A stretch of 64,000 nt of DNA from Dactylosporangium aurantiacum. Its GTDB lineage: Bacteria > Actinomycetota > Actinomycetes > Mycobacteriales > Micromonosporaceae. This document shows, one piece after another, positions 37,681-47,987 of the stretch. The translations under genes were made by a program, and so were the position numbers. The notes below the pieces were generated by a model that did not search any database, was not told the origin of the DNA, and worked only from the letters and a program-made list of their open reading frames with translations. Position 1 is the stretch's first letter. Each line of letters starts with the position of its first letter. The stretch lies in the NCBI RefSeq assembly GCF_000716715.1, contig NZ_JNYJ01000019.1, positions 62,001-126,000 of the forward strand. The letters are read 5' to 3'.

Positions 37681-39027
37681 TCACACCGCGGCCGGCTGCG
37701 GCGCAGCGTCCGCCGCCGGGTCGGCCGCACCGGCCGGGGCCGCCGGTCCGGGCGCGTCGGGCAGCTCCCGCTCCAGCCGGCGCACCCTCGGCCGCAGCGC
37801 GGTGAACGCCACGATGCCGAGCAGCAGCGGCGCGGCGGCCAGGAACACCAGCGCGATCCCGCCCGCGGTGCCGCCGCCCGTGACGCGCCCGAGCGTGCCG
37901 GCGAGGGCACCGCCGGGCTCGACCAGCGGCGTCGCGGCGTACTGGGCGAGCGGGCCCGCGGTCGCGTAGGCGAGCGGCTGCGCGGACCAGGCGATCATCC
38001 GCCGCACGGCGAACACCCGGCCCTGCACCTCCTGCGGTGTCTTGCGCTGCCACAGGGTGGCGGTGACCGCGTTGGTGACCGCGTAGCCGGCGAGGATGCC
38101 GAACATGCCCGCGGCGGCCGTCCACACCGCGTGCCCGGCGCCCATCGCGACGACCAGGACCCCCTGGACGGTGGCGACGGTGAGCACGGCCCGGATCCGG
38201 TGCCGGGGCTCGCGGGTGACGCTGATGACGGCACCGCCGAGCACCATGCCCGCCCAGCCGACGGCCTCGACCACGCCGTAGGCGGCCGCCCCGGCCAGGC
38301 TCAGCACCAGCGGCGGGACCAGCACGATCACCCACTGCATGCCGAAGTTGTGCACCGCGAAGAACAGCAGCAGCCCGGACAGGCCCGGCCGGGCCCTGAT
38401 GTAGCGCCAGCCGGCGCTCAGCTCGCCGCCCAGCGGCGCCGCGCGGTCCCGCTCGCGGGCCGGCGGGGGCGGCATCCGCCGCAGCGACCACAGCATCGTG
38501 CCGAGCGCCGCGGTGAAGGTGAGCACGTCGAGCAGCAGCAGGCCGCGCAGGCCGAGCACGCCGTACAGGCTGCCGGCGATGACGGCGCCGAGCACCTCGC
38601 CGAGGGCCTCGGCCAGCCCGACCCGGCCGTTGGCCTTGCTCAGGTGCTCGCGCGGCACGATCTCGCCGACGAGCGCGGCGAACGCGGGCCACTGGATCGC
38701 CTTGAACACCGACAGCAGGACCGCGACCACGTACACCTGCCACAGCGCGAAGGCGCCGACGCTGACGAGGACCAGGGCGAGCAGCGTGACGGTGGCGGTG
38801 CCGGCGTCGCTGAGCAGCATGGCCCGGCGGCGGTCCCACCGGTCGACGAGGGCGCCGGCGAGCGGCAGCAGCACGATGCCGGGCAGTGTCGCGGCGAGGA
38901 CCATGAAGGTGAACGCCGCCGGGGATCCCGTCTGGTCGTAGACCCAGATACCGGCGGCGAACGCGGTCACCGACGAGCCGATGAGGGACACGGCCTGGCC
39001 GGCCCAGAGGACGTGGAACAGCCGCAT
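37681..39027 (-). CDS. MFS-family exporter
   Basis: 448-aa major facilitator superfamily membrane protein with about ten to twelve hydrophobic helices. It begins MRLFHVLWAGQAVSLIGSS, typical of the MFS_3/enterobactin-exporter-like group, and shows the loop-2 motif GALVDRWDRRRAM. The C-terminal tail is Ala/Pro-rich and cytoplasmic. ATG 39027 is one base after the NRPS 2 stop, so the genes are co-translated. The likely role is export of the finished product and self-protection. Substrate is inferred only from context. Confidence 0.9.
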   Translation of the reverse strand: MRLFHVLWAGQAVSLIGSSVTAFAAGIWVYDQTGSPAAFTFMVLAATLPGIVLLPLAGALVDRWDRRRAMLLSDAGTATVTLLALVLVSVGAFALWQVYVVAVLLSVFKAIQWPAFAALVGEIVPREHLSKANGRVGLAEALGEVLGAVIAGSLYGVLGLRGLLLLDVLTFTAALGTMLWSLRRMPPPPARERDRAAPLGGELSAGWRYIRARPGLSGLLLFFAVHNFGMQWVIVLVPPLVLSLAGAAAYGVVEAVGWAGMVLGGAVISVTREPRHRIRAVLTVATVQGVLVVAMGAGHAVWTAAAGMFGILAGYAVTNAVTATLWQRKTPQEVQGRVFAVRRMIAWSAQPLAYATAGPLAQYAATPLVEPGGALAGTLGRVTGGGTAGGIALVFLAAAPLLLGIVAFTALRPRVRRLERELPDAPGPAAPAGAADPAADAAPQPAAV

Positions 39028-39028
39028 G

Positions 39029-42000
39029 TCAGGCGCCTTCCGTGCCGTCGGTGAGCGCGCCGAGCAGGTCGAAGAGGTCGGCGAGGCGGCGCCGGACGGT
39101 CGCGGCGTCGTACAGCGCGGTGCTGTACTCGATCCAGCCGCTGATGCCGTCGGGCGTCTCCCGGCAGCGCAGGTGCAGGTCGTAGCGGCAGGTGCCGCGG
39201 TCCACGTCGACCGGCTCGAGCCGCAGCCCGGGGATGGTGTCCGCGCCCGGCGGCAGGTTCTGCACGGCGAACATGAAGCGGCACAGCGGCGGCCGGTCGC
39301 CGGCCCGCGCGGCGGGGTCGTAGCGGTCGGCGAGGACCTCGAACGGGGTGTCCTGGTGCTCCCAGACGGCGAGCATCGTGCCGCGCACCCGGGCGACCAG
39401 CTCGCGCGGTGTCGGTGCGCCGGTGACGTCCGCGGGCACCGGCACGACGTTGGCGAACGGCCCGACCTCGTGCTGCGCGGCGGCGGGCCGGTCGGCGACC
39501 GGCACCGCGACGAGGAACCGTCCGGCGCCGCTCTGCCGGGCCAGCCACAGCTGCACGGCGGCGAGCAGGACCATGAACGTGGTCGCGCCGGTCGCGTCGG
39601 CCATCGCCCGGACCGCCCGGGACAGCTCGGCGGGCAGCGTGAAGCGGTGCACGGCGCCGGCCGTGGACCAGGTCCCGGCCCGGGGCCGGTCGGGGGCGGC
39701 GGTGACGTCGACGGGGACGTCGCGCAGCAGGCCGTCCCAGAAGGCGAGGTCGCCGGTGCGGCCTGCGGCGTGCGCGGCGAACCCGGCGACCGTGGGCAGC
39801 GCCGGCCGGCCGCCGCCGGTGAGGTGCGTGTAGTAGGCGGCGATGTCGCGCTGGATGACGCTGAGCGACCAGCCGTCGGCGACGGCGTGGTGCACGGCGA
39901 CCGCGAACAGGTGCCGGCCCGCGGCGGTGCGGGTGACGGTGGCCCGCACCAGGGGGCCGGCGGTGAGGTCGAACGGGCGGCGCAGGTCGGCCTCGGCGAG
40001 GGCCACCGCGTCGGCGTCGGCGGTGGCGTCCCGGACCGTGATCGCGGCCGGCAGGACCGGCTCGACGAGCGCGTGCCCGCCGTCGGCGGTGAACGTGGTG
40101 CGCAGCGCCGGGTGCCGGGCCACGACGGCGTCGACGGCCCGCGCGAGCGCGACGGTGTCGACGGCGCCGTCCAGCCAGGCGGCGAAGCCGATGTGGTACG
40201 CGGCCCCGGCCGCCCGGTGCCGCACCATCGCCGTCTGCGCGGGGGTCGGCCGGCCGTCGCCGGCGCGCTCCACTGTGGACGTCGCGGGGGCCGGTGCGGT
40301 GGCGACGGCGGCGGCGATCGCGGCCACGGTCCGCAGGTCGAAGACCGACCGCAGCGGCACGGCCCGGCCGAACGCGGCGCCCAGCGCGGCGGCCAGGCGG
40401 GCGGCGAGCAGCGAGTGCCCGCCGAGGGTGAAGAAGTCCTCGTCGCGGCCGACCGGCCCGGCGTGCGGCAGCTCGGTACGCAGCACCTCGTGGAACACGG
40501 CGGCGACGCGGCGCTCGGCGTCGGTGCGCGGCGGATCGGCGACCGGCGGCGCGAGCGGCACGGCGGCGAGGGCCTTGCGGTCGACCTTCTGGTTGGTGGT
40601 GCGCGGCAGCGCCGCCATGGCGTGCAGCGTCGCGGGCACCATGGGCTCGGGCAGCAGCTCGCGCAGCGCCGCCTGTACCGCGGCGACATCCAGGGTGCCG
40701 GGTGCGACGAAGGCGGCCAGCCGGGCCGGGGTGCCGGTGGCCACGACCGCGGCCTCGGCGACGCCCGGCAGCCCGCGCAGGACCGCCTCGACCTCGCCGG
40801 GCTCGACCCGGTTGCCGCGGATCTTCACCTGGCCGTCGCCGCGGCCGAGGAAGTGCAGCACCCCGTCGGGGTCGCGGACCGCGGTGTCGCCGGTGCGGTA
40901 CGCGCGAGCGCCCGGCACCCCGGAGAACGGGTCGGGCACGAACCGCTCGGCGGTCAGCGCGGGCCGGCCGTGGTAGCCGTCGGCGAGCCGGTCACCGCCG
41001 ATCCACACCTCGCCGGGCACGCCGGTCGCGGCGAGGTCGCCGGCGGCGTCGACGAGCCACACCCGGGCACCGGGGGCGGGGCGGCCGATGGGTACGCCGC
41101 CGCGCTCGCCCGGTCCGGCGTCGACGGGGTGCCAGGTGGTGGTCATGGTGGCCTCGGTCGGCCCGTACTGGTTGACGACCGCGGGCCGCCCGGCGAACAG
41201 GGCCCGGGCGCGGGCGGCGTCGTGCCGGTCGAGGACCTCCCCGGCGGTGAGGAGCAGCCGCAGCCGCGGGCCGGTCCCGGGGCGGGACGCGGCCTCCGCG
41301 AGCAGCGACCGCAGCAGGGTCGGCACCACGCTGAGCAGGCAGGTGACGCCCTCGCGGTCGACCGCGTCGAGGATCGCGGCCGGGTCGGTGGCCTGGTCGT
41401 CGGTGAGGAGCACCACGCGGGCGCCGGCGGCCAGGGGGCCGATCAGGTCCCGGACGGAGGCGTCGAAGGCGAGCGCCGGCAGCTGCAGGACGGTGTCGCC
41501 GGGGCCGAGCCGGAACGTCGGCAGCAGGTACTCGGTGAGGTAGCCGGCCGCGGCGGCGTGCGGGGTGCGGACCCCCTTCGGCGTCCCCGTCGACCCGGAC
41601 GTGTAGGCGAGGTAGGCCACGGACCGCGGCCTGGGCCGCCCGTCGCCGGCCAGGGCGGGGGCCGCGGGGTCGAGGCGGCGCACGGTGAGGCCGTCGGTGA
41701 CGATGCTGTGGGCGCCGCTGTCGCGCAGGACGGCCGCCCGCCGGGCCTCGGGGTGGCGCAGGTCGAGCGCGACGTACGCGGCGCCGGTCCGCAGCACCGC
41801 GAGGACCGCGACGACCTGCTCGGCCCCGCGGGGCAGCGCGATGGCGACGACGTGGCCGGCCCGTACCCCGCGGGCACGCAGCCGTGCCGCGAGCGCGGCG
41901 GCCCGCTCGCCGAGCTGCCGGTAGGTGACGGCGCCCGCGCGGGACAGCAGCGCCACCGCGTCGGGGCGCCGGGCGATCTCGTCGCCGACGAGCGTGTGCA

Positions 42001-45000
42001 GGCACGTCGGCGACGGCCGGTCCGCCGGTTCGTCGCCGGTGAGCGCCTCCCGCTGCGCCGCGTCGAGCAGGTCGAGGCGTTCGAGGGGGGTGTCGGGGGC
42101 GGCGACCGCGCCGGCGAGCAGGGTGCTCAGGTGCCCGGCGGTGCGGGCCACGCGGCCGGCGTCGAAGCGGGCCGTCTGGTACAGCAGCGAACCGGCGAGC
42201 CCTCCCGGGCCGTCCTCGAACGACAGGTTCAGCTCGGCCTTGGCCGAGGTGGGGACGAACGGCTCGGGGTGCAGGGTCACCCCGCCGGCGAGGGTCGCCA
42301 CGGCCGGCGGCTGGTCGATGGTGACCGTGCACCGGGTGAGTGCGGCGGCGTCCAGCCGCAGGGCCTCGACGAGCCGGGCGAACGGCAGCTGCCGGTGCTC
42401 GTACGCCTCGACGACCGCGGTCCGCACGTCGTGCACCAGCTGCCGGAACGTCGCGGTGCCGCGCACCCGGACCCGGAGCAGGACGGTGTTGAGCAGCATC
42501 CCGACGACGTGCTCCAGCTCCGGCCGGGCCCGGTCGGCGACCGGCATCGCCAGGACCACGTCGTCGCTGCCGGTCCACCGGTGCAGCAGCGTCACGTACG
42601 CGGCGAGCAGCACCATGAACGGCGTGCCGCCCTCGGCCGCGGCGAGGTCCCGCAGCGCCGTCGCGACCGGTGCGGGCACGGTGAAGCGGTGCACGGACCC
42701 GGCCGGGTCGGGGGTCGCCGGCCGGGGCCGGTCGGCCGGCAGCTCGGGCGCGGCGGGCAGCTCCCGCAGGCGGTCCCGCCAGTACGCGAGCTCCGCCTCG
42801 AGCCGGTCGCCGCCGGCGAGGCCGCGCTGCCAGCGGGCGTAGTCCGCGGCGGTGCGGCGGGCCGGCGCCGGCGGCTGCGGGCGGCCCGCGGCGGCCGCCT
42901 CGTACGCGGTGACGAGGTCGTCGTGCAGGACGTTGAGCGACCACGCGTCGACGACGGCGTGGTGGAACGCGAGCGCCAGGACGTGCTCGTCGGCGGCGAC
43001 GGCGATCAGGGCGGCCCGCATCAGCGGCGCCTCGGCCAGGTCGAACCCGGCGCCGGTGACGTCGCCGACGAGCCGCGCGAGGGCGGCGTCGCGGTCCGCC
43101 GCCGGCAGGTGCCGCAGGTCGTGCCGGTGCACGGTGACGTCGGCATGGTCGGCGACGACCCGGCGCGGTTCGCCGCCGTCGGCGGTGAACGCGGTCCGCA
43201 GCGCGTCGTGCCGCCGCGGCAGGGCGGTCAGGGCGGTGCCGAGCGCACCGGCGTCCAGCGGGCCGCGCAGCCGGCTGACGACCGGCACGACGTAGGACGG
43301 GTCGGCCGGGTGGAGCTGGTCGACGAGCCACAGTCCGGCCTCGGCGGCGGACAGCTCCGGCACCGGGCCGGTCGCGGCCGGGACCGGCGGCAGCGGCGGT
43401 CCGGCGGCCGCCCGGTCCAGCAGCGGCGCGAACCGCGCCGGGGTCGGCGCGTCGAAGACCCAGCGCAGCGGCGCGTCGACGCCGAAGGTCTGCCGGACCC
43501 GCGACAGCAGCCGCACCGCGAGGATCGAGTGGCCGCCGAGGGCGAAGAAGTCGTCGTCGCGCCCGACCCGCCCGGCGCCGAGGACCTCCGACCACAGCGC
43601 GGCCAGCTCCTGCTCGACCGGGCCCTGCGGGGCGGTGTACCCGGCGCGGTCCGGTGTCAGGTCCGGCGGGTCGGGCAGCCGCCGGTAGTCGACCTTCCCG
43701 CTGGACAGTTGCGGCAGCGCCGGCAGCGGCACGATCGCGGCGGGCACCATGTACTCGGGCAGTCTCGAGCGCAGCCAGGCCCGCAGCTCGGCGGTGTCGG
43801 GCGCGGTGTCGGCGGTGCCGGTCACGTACGCGACGAGGCGTCCGTCGCGGGCCACGACGGCGGCGTGCCGGACCCGTTCGGTGAGCACCGCCTCGACCTC
43901 GCCGAGCTCGACCCGGAACCCGCGCAGCTTCACCTGCCGGTCGAGCCGGCCGAGGAAGTCGATGCGGCCGTCGTCGCGCCAGCGGACCAGGTCGCCGGTG
44001 CGGTACAGGCGGCCGCCGGGCGGCCCGAACGGGTCGGGCACGAACCGGTCGGCGGTGAGCCCGGGCCGGCCGAGGTAGCCGCGGGCCAGCTGGACACCGC
44101 CGACGCACAGCTCGCCGGGGACGCCGACCGGCTGCGGCTGCAGGGCGGCGTCCAGCACGTAGCAGCGCACGTTGGTGGTGGCCGCGCCGATCGGCACGCG
44201 GGGGTCGCCGTCGAGGCGGCACCGGTCGGCGGTGACGTTGACGGCCGTCTCGGTGGGCCCGTACGCGTTGTACAGCTCCGCGCCGAGCGAGCCGAGGAAC
44301 CTGGCCCGCAGCTCGGGGGTGAGGGCCTCGCCGGCGCTCTTGACCACGCGCAGCGCCGGCAGCGGGGTGTCGCCGCCGTACGCCAGCAGCGCCGCCAGCA
44401 TCGTCGGCACGAACCGCACGTAGGTGACCCGTTCCGCGGCGAGCAGCGAGCGCAGGTAGGCGGGGTCGCGGTGGCCGCCGGGCTCGGCGATGACGAGCCG
44501 GGCGCCGCTGGACAGCGCGGCGAAGATCTCCACGACCGAGTCGTCGAAGGTGACGTTCGTCTTGAACAGCACGGTCGCGCCCGGGCCGAGCGCGAACCGG
44601 TCGACCTGCCAGTGCACCTGGTTGTGGGCGGCCCGGTGGCTGACCATGACGCCCTTGGGCCGCCCGGTGGAGCCGGAGGTGTAGAAGACGTACGCGAGGT
44701 GCTCCGCCTGGATGTCCGGGTCCGGGCAGCGGTCCGGCCGGGCGGCGATCCGGTCGGCCTCGGCGTCCAGGCACACGGGGGTGGCGCCGGTGCCGTCGAG
44801 GGTCCCGGCGAGCCCGCGGTCGGTGACGACGAGGGCCGCGCCGGCGTCGCGGACGACGGTGCCGGTGCGTTCGGCCGGGTGGTCCGGGTCCAGCGGCAGG
44901 TACGGCGCGCCGGAGCGCACGATCGCGACGATCGCGACGACCAGGTCGATGCCGCGGTGCAGCAGCACGCCGACGGGCCGGTCCGGGGCGGCGCCGGCGG

Positions 45001-46630
45001 CGCGCAGGTGGGCGGCGAGCCGGTCGACGCGGGCGGCCAGCTCCCGGTACGTGACGTGGCGGCCGCCCTGGACGAGCGCGACCGCGTCGCTGTCGCGGCG
45101 GGCGGCGATACGGGCGGTGAGGTCGGGCCGGTCGGTGTGCGCCTGGACCGGCCCCTGCCACGCGTCGGTGACCAGCGCGCGTTCGGCCGGGTCCAGCAGC
45201 GGCAGCCGCTCCACCGGCAGCGACGGGTCGGCGGCCGCGGCGGCGAGGAGGTTCAGGTAGTGCCGCACGGCGCGGCGGGCGGCCGGCTCGTCCCACAGGT
45301 CGCGCCGGTACTCCAGCTCGACCTCCAGGCCGTCGGGCAGCTCGCTGACGGAGACGGCGAGGTCGAACTTCGCGGTGTCCGGGCGGAACCGCTCGACCAG
45401 CGTCATCCGGGCCGCGCCGAGCCGCACCGTGGTGCCGGTGCGGGCGGCGGAGCTGTTCCAGTCGAACACCACCTGGAACAGCGGGTTGGCGTCGGTGTCG
45501 CGGGCCAGCGGCAGCGCCGCGACGACCCGCTCGAACGGCACGTCCTGGTGCGCCTGCGCGGCGGTGGCGGCGTCGCGGACCCGCTCCAGCAGGGTCGCGA
45601 ACGGCAGCCGCGGCTCGACGTCGGCGCGGACCACGACGGTGTTGACGAACAGGCCGACGAGCGGCTCCAGCTCCGGCAGCGCACGGTTGGCCACGGGCGT
45701 GCCGACGAGGATGTCGCGCTGCCCGCTGTAGCGGTGCAGCAGCGCGTGCAGCGCGGCAAGCAGCACCACGTGCGCGGTGGCGCCGTGGGCGCGGGCGGCG
45801 GCCCGCACGGCGGCGGTGACGTCGGCGGGGACCCGGCCCCGGACCCGGCCGCCGCCACCGGCGCCCGCGGCGGCCGGGCCGGGGCCCGGTGACGGCAGCT
45901 CCAGGCGTTCGGCGGCGCCGGCGAGCTGACCGGTCCAGTAGGCCAGCTGCCGGTCGAAGCCGCCGGCGGCGAGGCGGCGCACCTGCCAGGCGGCGTAGTC
46001 GGCGTACTGGACGGGCGGCGCGGCGGGTGCCGGGCCATCGCCGAGCGCGGCGGCGTAGCCGGCGGACAGCTCGCGGGCGAGGACGTCGACGGACCAGCCG
46101 TCGAAGGCGACGTGGTGCAGGGTCAGCACCAGGTGGTGCCGGTCGGCGGCGGTGCGGGCCAGCACGGCCCGCCACACCGGCCCCTCGCGCAGGTCGAACG
46201 GGCGGTGGTACTCGTCGCGGGCCAGCTCGTCGAGCCGGGCGTCGGCGGCGCCGGGCAGGTCCACCCGGCGCAGCCGCAGACCGACCGGGCCGGTCACCTG
46301 TTCCTCGCCGTCGCCGGTGCGCCGGTACGTGGTGCGCAGGATCTCGTGCCGCTGCTCCACCCCGCGCAGCGACGCCTCCAGCGCGTCGGCGTCGAGCGGG
46401 CCGTCGATGCGCAGCGTGAAGATCACGTGGTAGGTCGGGGTGCCGGGGTGCAGCTGCTCCAGGAACAGCAGCCGCTGCTGCGCCGGGGACGCCGGGCGGG
46501 GGCCGTCGCCGCGCGGGATCGCCGGCGCCGGCGGCCCGGCGGTGAGCCGCGCCAGCCGCTGCTCCATCAGGGCGCGCACGTCCGCCGCCACGGGCGCTGG
46601 ACCGGTGCCGGGGCTGGTGCTGGTGCTCAT
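39029..46630 (-). CDS. Non-ribosomal peptide synthetase 2: C-A-T-C-A-T-C
   Basis: 2533-aa NRPS with the same layout as NRPS 1. C (50-480) HHVAFDGW near 175; A with [10 protein letters not shown] near 654; T with GGHSIL near 1031; second C HHAVVDAW near 1226 (Ala for Gly); second A TSGSTGTPKG near 1681; T GGHSLL near 2069; terminal C HHAVADGW near 2250. Read against GrsA, the pockets are about D-D-V-R-K-A-A-V-N and D-A-R-S-L-A-Q-M-T. Neither matches a code I know, though Arg and Lys in the first hint at an acidic substrate. No thioesterase or epimerase domain is present. ATG 46630 has GGAGGGG upstream. The gene lies 57 bp from a PAS-LuxR-like box and is followed directly by the exporter. Confidence 0.94.
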   Translation of the reverse strand: MSTSTSPGTGPAPVAADVRALMEQRLARLTAGPPAPAIPRGDGPRPASPAQQRLLFLEQLHPGTPTYHVIFTLRIDGPLDADALEASLRGVEQRHEILRTTYRRTGDGEEQVTGPVGLRLRRVDLPGAADARLDELARDEYHRPFDLREGPVWRAVLARTAADRHHLVLTLHHVAFDGWSVDVLARELSAGYAAALGDGPAPAAPPVQYADYAAWQVRRLAAGGFDRQLAYWTGQLAGAAERLELPSPGPGPAAAGAGGGGRVRGRVPADVTAAVRAAARAHGATAHVVLLAALHALLHRYSGQRDILVGTPVANRALPELEPLVGLFVNTVVVRADVEPRLPFATLLERVRDAATAAQAHQDVPFERVVAALPLARDTDANPLFQVVFDWNSSAARTGTTVRLGAARMTLVERFRPDTAKFDLAVSVSELPDGLEVELEYRRDLWDEPAARRAVRHYLNLLAAAAADPSLPVERLPLLDPAERALVTDAWQGPVQAHTDRPDLTARIAARRDSDAVALVQGGRHVTYRELAARVDRLAAHLRAAGAAPDRPVGVLLHRGIDLVVAIVAIVRSGAPYLPLDPDHPAERTGTVVRDAGAALVVTDRGLAGTLDGTGATPVCLDAEADRIAARPDRCPDPDIQAEHLAYVFYTSGSTGRPKGVMVSHRAAHNQVHWQVDRFALGPGATVLFKTNVTFDDSVVEIFAALSSGARLVIAEPGGHRDPAYLRSLLAAERVTYVRFVPTMLAALLAYGGDTPLPALRVVKSAGEALTPELRARFLGSLGAELYNAYGPTETAVNVTADRCRLDGDPRVPIGAATTNVRCYVLDAALQPQPVGVPGELCVGGVQLARGYLGRPGLTADRFVPDPFGPPGGRLYRTGDLVRWRDDGRIDFLGRLDRQVKLRGFRVELGEVEAVLTERVRHAAVVARDGRLVAYVTGTADTAPDTAELRAWLRSRLPEYMVPAAIVPLPALPQLSSGKVDYRRLPDPPDLTPDRAGYTAPQGPVEQELAALWSEVLGAGRVGRDDDFFALGGHSILAVRLLSRVRQTFGVDAPLRWVFDAPTPARFAPLLDRAAAGPPLPPVPAATGPVPELSAAEAGLWLVDQLHPADPSYVVPVVSRLRGPLDAGALGTALTALPRRHDALRTAFTADGGEPRRVVADHADVTVHRHDLRHLPAADRDAALARLVGDVTGAGFDLAEAPLMRAALIAVAADEHVLALAFHHAVVDAWSLNVLHDDLVTAYEAAAAGRPQPPAPARRTAADYARWQRGLAGGDRLEAELAYWRDRLRELPAAPELPADRPRPATPDPAGSVHRFTVPAPVATALRDLAAAEGGTPFMVLLAAYVTLLHRWTGSDDVVLAMPVADRARPELEHVVGMLLNTVLLRVRVRGTATFRQLVHDVRTAVVEAYEHRQLPFARLVEALRLDAAALTRCTVTIDQPPAVATLAGGVTLHPEPFVPTSAKAELNLSFEDGPGGLAGSLLYQTARFDAGRVARTAGHLSTLLAGAVAAPDTPLERLDLLDAAQREALTGDEPADRPSPTCLHTLVGDEIARRPDAVALLSRAGAVTYRQLGERAAALAARLRARGVRAGHVVAIALPRGAEQVVAVLAVLRTGAAYVALDLRHPEARRAAVLRDSGAHSIVTDGLTVRRLDPAAPALAGDGRPRPRSVAYLAYTSGSTGTPKGVRTPHAAAAGYLTEYLLPTFRLGPGDTVLQLPALAFDASVRDLIGPLAAGARVVLLTDDQATDPAAILDAVDREGVTCLLSVVPTLLRSLLAEAASRPGTGPRLRLLLTAGEVLDRHDAARARALFAGRPAVVNQYGPTEATMTTTWHPVDAGPGERGGVPIGRPAPGARVWLVDAAGDLAATGVPGEVWIGGDRLADGYHGRPALTAERFVPDPFSGVPGARAYRTGDTAVRDPDGVLHFLGRGDGQVKIRGNRVEPGEVEAVLRGLPGVAEAAVVATGTPARLAAFVAPGTLDVAAVQAALRELLPEPMVPATLHAMAALPRTTNQKVDRKALAAVPLAPPVADPPRTDAERRVAAVFHEVLRTELPHAGPVGRDEDFFTLGGHSLLAARLAAALGAAFGRAVPLRSVFDLRTVAAIAAAVATAPAPATSTVERAGDGRPTPAQTAMVRHRAAGAAYHIGFAAWLDGAVDTVALARAVDAVVARHPALRTTFTADGGHALVEPVLPAAITVRDATADADAVALAEADLRRPFDLTAGPLVRATVTRTAAGRHLFAVAVHHAVADGWSLSVIQRDIAAYYTHLTGGGRPALPTVAGFAAHAAGRTGDLAFWDGLLRDVPVDVTAAPDRPRAGTWSTAGAVHRFTLPAELSRAVRAMADATGATTFMVLLAAVQLWLARQSGAGRFLVAVPVADRPAAAQHEVGPFANVVPVPADVTGAPTPRELVARVRGTMLAVWEHQDTPFEVLADRYDPAARAGDRPPLCRFMFAVQNLPPGADTIPGLRLEPVDVDRGTCRYDLHLRCRETPDGISGWIEYSTALYDAATVRRRLADLFDLLGALTDGTEGA

Positions 46631-46687
46631 CGGGGGTCCCCTCCGTCGCGCGCGGGCTGCGTCTGCTGACAGGGAACACGACCTGAG

Positions 46688-46703
46688 CTAGGGACTTTGC
46701 CAA
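46688..46703 (-). promoter_or_regulatory. PAS-LuxR-like box upstream of NRPS 2
   Basis: CTAGGGACTTTGCCAA matches 12 of 16 positions of CTVGGGAWWTCCCBAG, with a perfect CTAGGGA half-site. It ends 57 bp before the NRPS 2 start, in a 178-bp gap that also holds the hairpin of the preceding operon. Confidence 0.5.
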
Positions 46704-46743
46704 AGAGTCGGCGGCGACGGCGGCGGTCGGGCACGCCGGGCCG

Positions 46744-46779
46744 CGACGGGGTGCCACGGCGCCGGCCGGCACCCCGTCG
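46744..46779 (-). terminator. Hairpin after the PKS B/glycosyltransferase operon
   Basis: Perfect 12-bp stem, CGACGGGGTGCC and GGCACCCCGTCG, with a 12-base loop that can itself pair (GGCGCC). It lies 29 bp beyond the stop of glycosyltransferase 2 and before the NRPS 2 box, a typical terminator position. No T-tract. Confidence 0.75.
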
Positions 46780-46808
46780 TGCTCCCGGTGACGGCCGGGA
46801 CCGGCGGG

Positions 46809-47987
46809 TCAGTCCTTCAGCAGCCGTTCGATCACGTCGGCGCCCTCGGCGGGGCCGCCGCCGGCGCGCATCGCGGCGCGCATCGCGGCGGCGCGGGCGA
46901 GGATCTGCGGGTCGGCGGTGAGCTCGTCGACGGCGGCCCGCAGCGTCGCCGGGTCGAGGCTCGACGCCGGCAGGTACCGGCCGATGCCGAGCTCCTGCAC
47001 CCGGCGGGCGTTGACGGTGTTCTCCGGGGTGTGCGGCACGACGACGACGGGGCAGCCGTGGTAGAGCGCCTCGACGAGGCTGCCCATACCGCCGTGGGTG
47101 ACGAAGACCGACGCCCGCGGCAGCACCGCCAGGTGCGGCAGCCACTCGTGGGCCTCGACGTTGACCGCGGACACCCCGGCGGCCAGGGCGTTGCCGCGGC
47201 CCAGCGTCATCACGACGTGCCACGACCGGTCGGCGAACGCGTCGGCGCACAGCCGGAACATCCCGGTCCGCTCGTTCGACTCGGTGCCCATCGAGATCAG
47301 CGCGACCGGCACGTCGTCGTCGGGCGCCGACCAGGTGACCGGCGGCGGCTCGGCGGGCAGGCAGTGGCCGAGGAACGTGAACGTGTCGTCGAACGTGTCG
47401 CCGTGCGGCTGCAGCTCCCGCGGCAGGAACACGAGGTTGTGGCGGTCGGCGACGGCCATCATCGCCCACATCGCCGCCGGATCCGGCTCCACCTCGGCGA
47501 GGATCTTCATGATCTCCTCGACGCCCCTGTGCACGTAGTCCGAGTCCGGGTCCATCGTCGCCGCGTGCAGCGAGTAGTGGTCGTTGGAGGCGACGTACGG
47601 GAAGTACTGCAGCGTGCGGCAGCCCCATTCGCGGGCCAGGATGCGGGCCGGCACGAAGCTCTCGAAGTCGTAGGCGATGAGGTCGGGCCGGTCGGACTCC
47701 AGGGCGGCGCGCGCGGCCGGGATGACCCGCGTGGTGGCGTCGGCGAGGATGTCCAGGCCGAGGTCGGCGATCTCGGCGCTCTCGACGTGGCTGCCGGCGC
47801 TGAGCCGGCGCCGCACCGACCGGTAGCCGGCCAGGGCCGCGCCGACCGACGCCACCGGCGCCCGGTAGGCCTCGTCGATGACGTACGTGACGCGGTGGCC
47901 GCGCTCCACGAGGTGCCGGGCGATCTGCAGCGTCGGGTTGAAGTGCCCGAAGTCCGGGAAGACGAAGATCGCGATGTGGCCGGTCAT
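46809..47987 (-). CDS. GT1-family (macrolide-type) glycosyltransferase 2
   Basis: 392-aa UGT/MGT-fold glycosyltransferase, close in type to OleD/OleI and YjiC-like enzymes. The N-terminus GHIAIFVFPDFGHFNPTLQIA shows the acceptor-domain HxNP element; the donor motif THGGMGSLVEALYHGCPVVVVP is near 300-320. ATG 47987 overlaps the stop of the upstream acyltransferase (ATGA), so translation is coupled. It is the last gene of the PKS B operon. Enzymes of this group may glycosylate the product or inactivate it for self-resistance (as OleI does), so this is the best candidate among the three for a protective role; that is inference. Confidence 0.9.
   Translation of the reverse strand: MTGHIAIFVFPDFGHFNPTLQIARHLVERGHRVTYVIDEAYRAPVASVGAALAGYRSVRRRLSAGSHVESAEIADLGLDILADATTRVIPAARAALESDRPDLIAYDFESFVPARILAREWGCRTLQYFPYVASNDHYSLHAATMDPDSDYVHRGVEEIMKILAEVEPDPAAMWAMMAVADRHNLVFLPRELQPHGDTFDDTFTFLGHCLPAEPPPVTWSAPDDDVPVALISMGTESNERTGMFRLCADAFADRSWHVVMTLGRGNALAAGVSAVNVEAHEWLPHLAVLPRASVFVTHGGMGSLVEALYHGCPVVVVPHTPENTVNARRVQELGIGRYLPASSLDPATLRAAVDELTADPQILARAAAMRAAMRAGGGPAEGADVIERLLKD

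Noticed and set aside
46744..46779. Palindrome considered as a regulator-binding operator for NRPS 2
   Set aside because: The long stem with internal loop pairing immediately after a stop codon fits a terminator better; the operator-like box at 46688 is separate.
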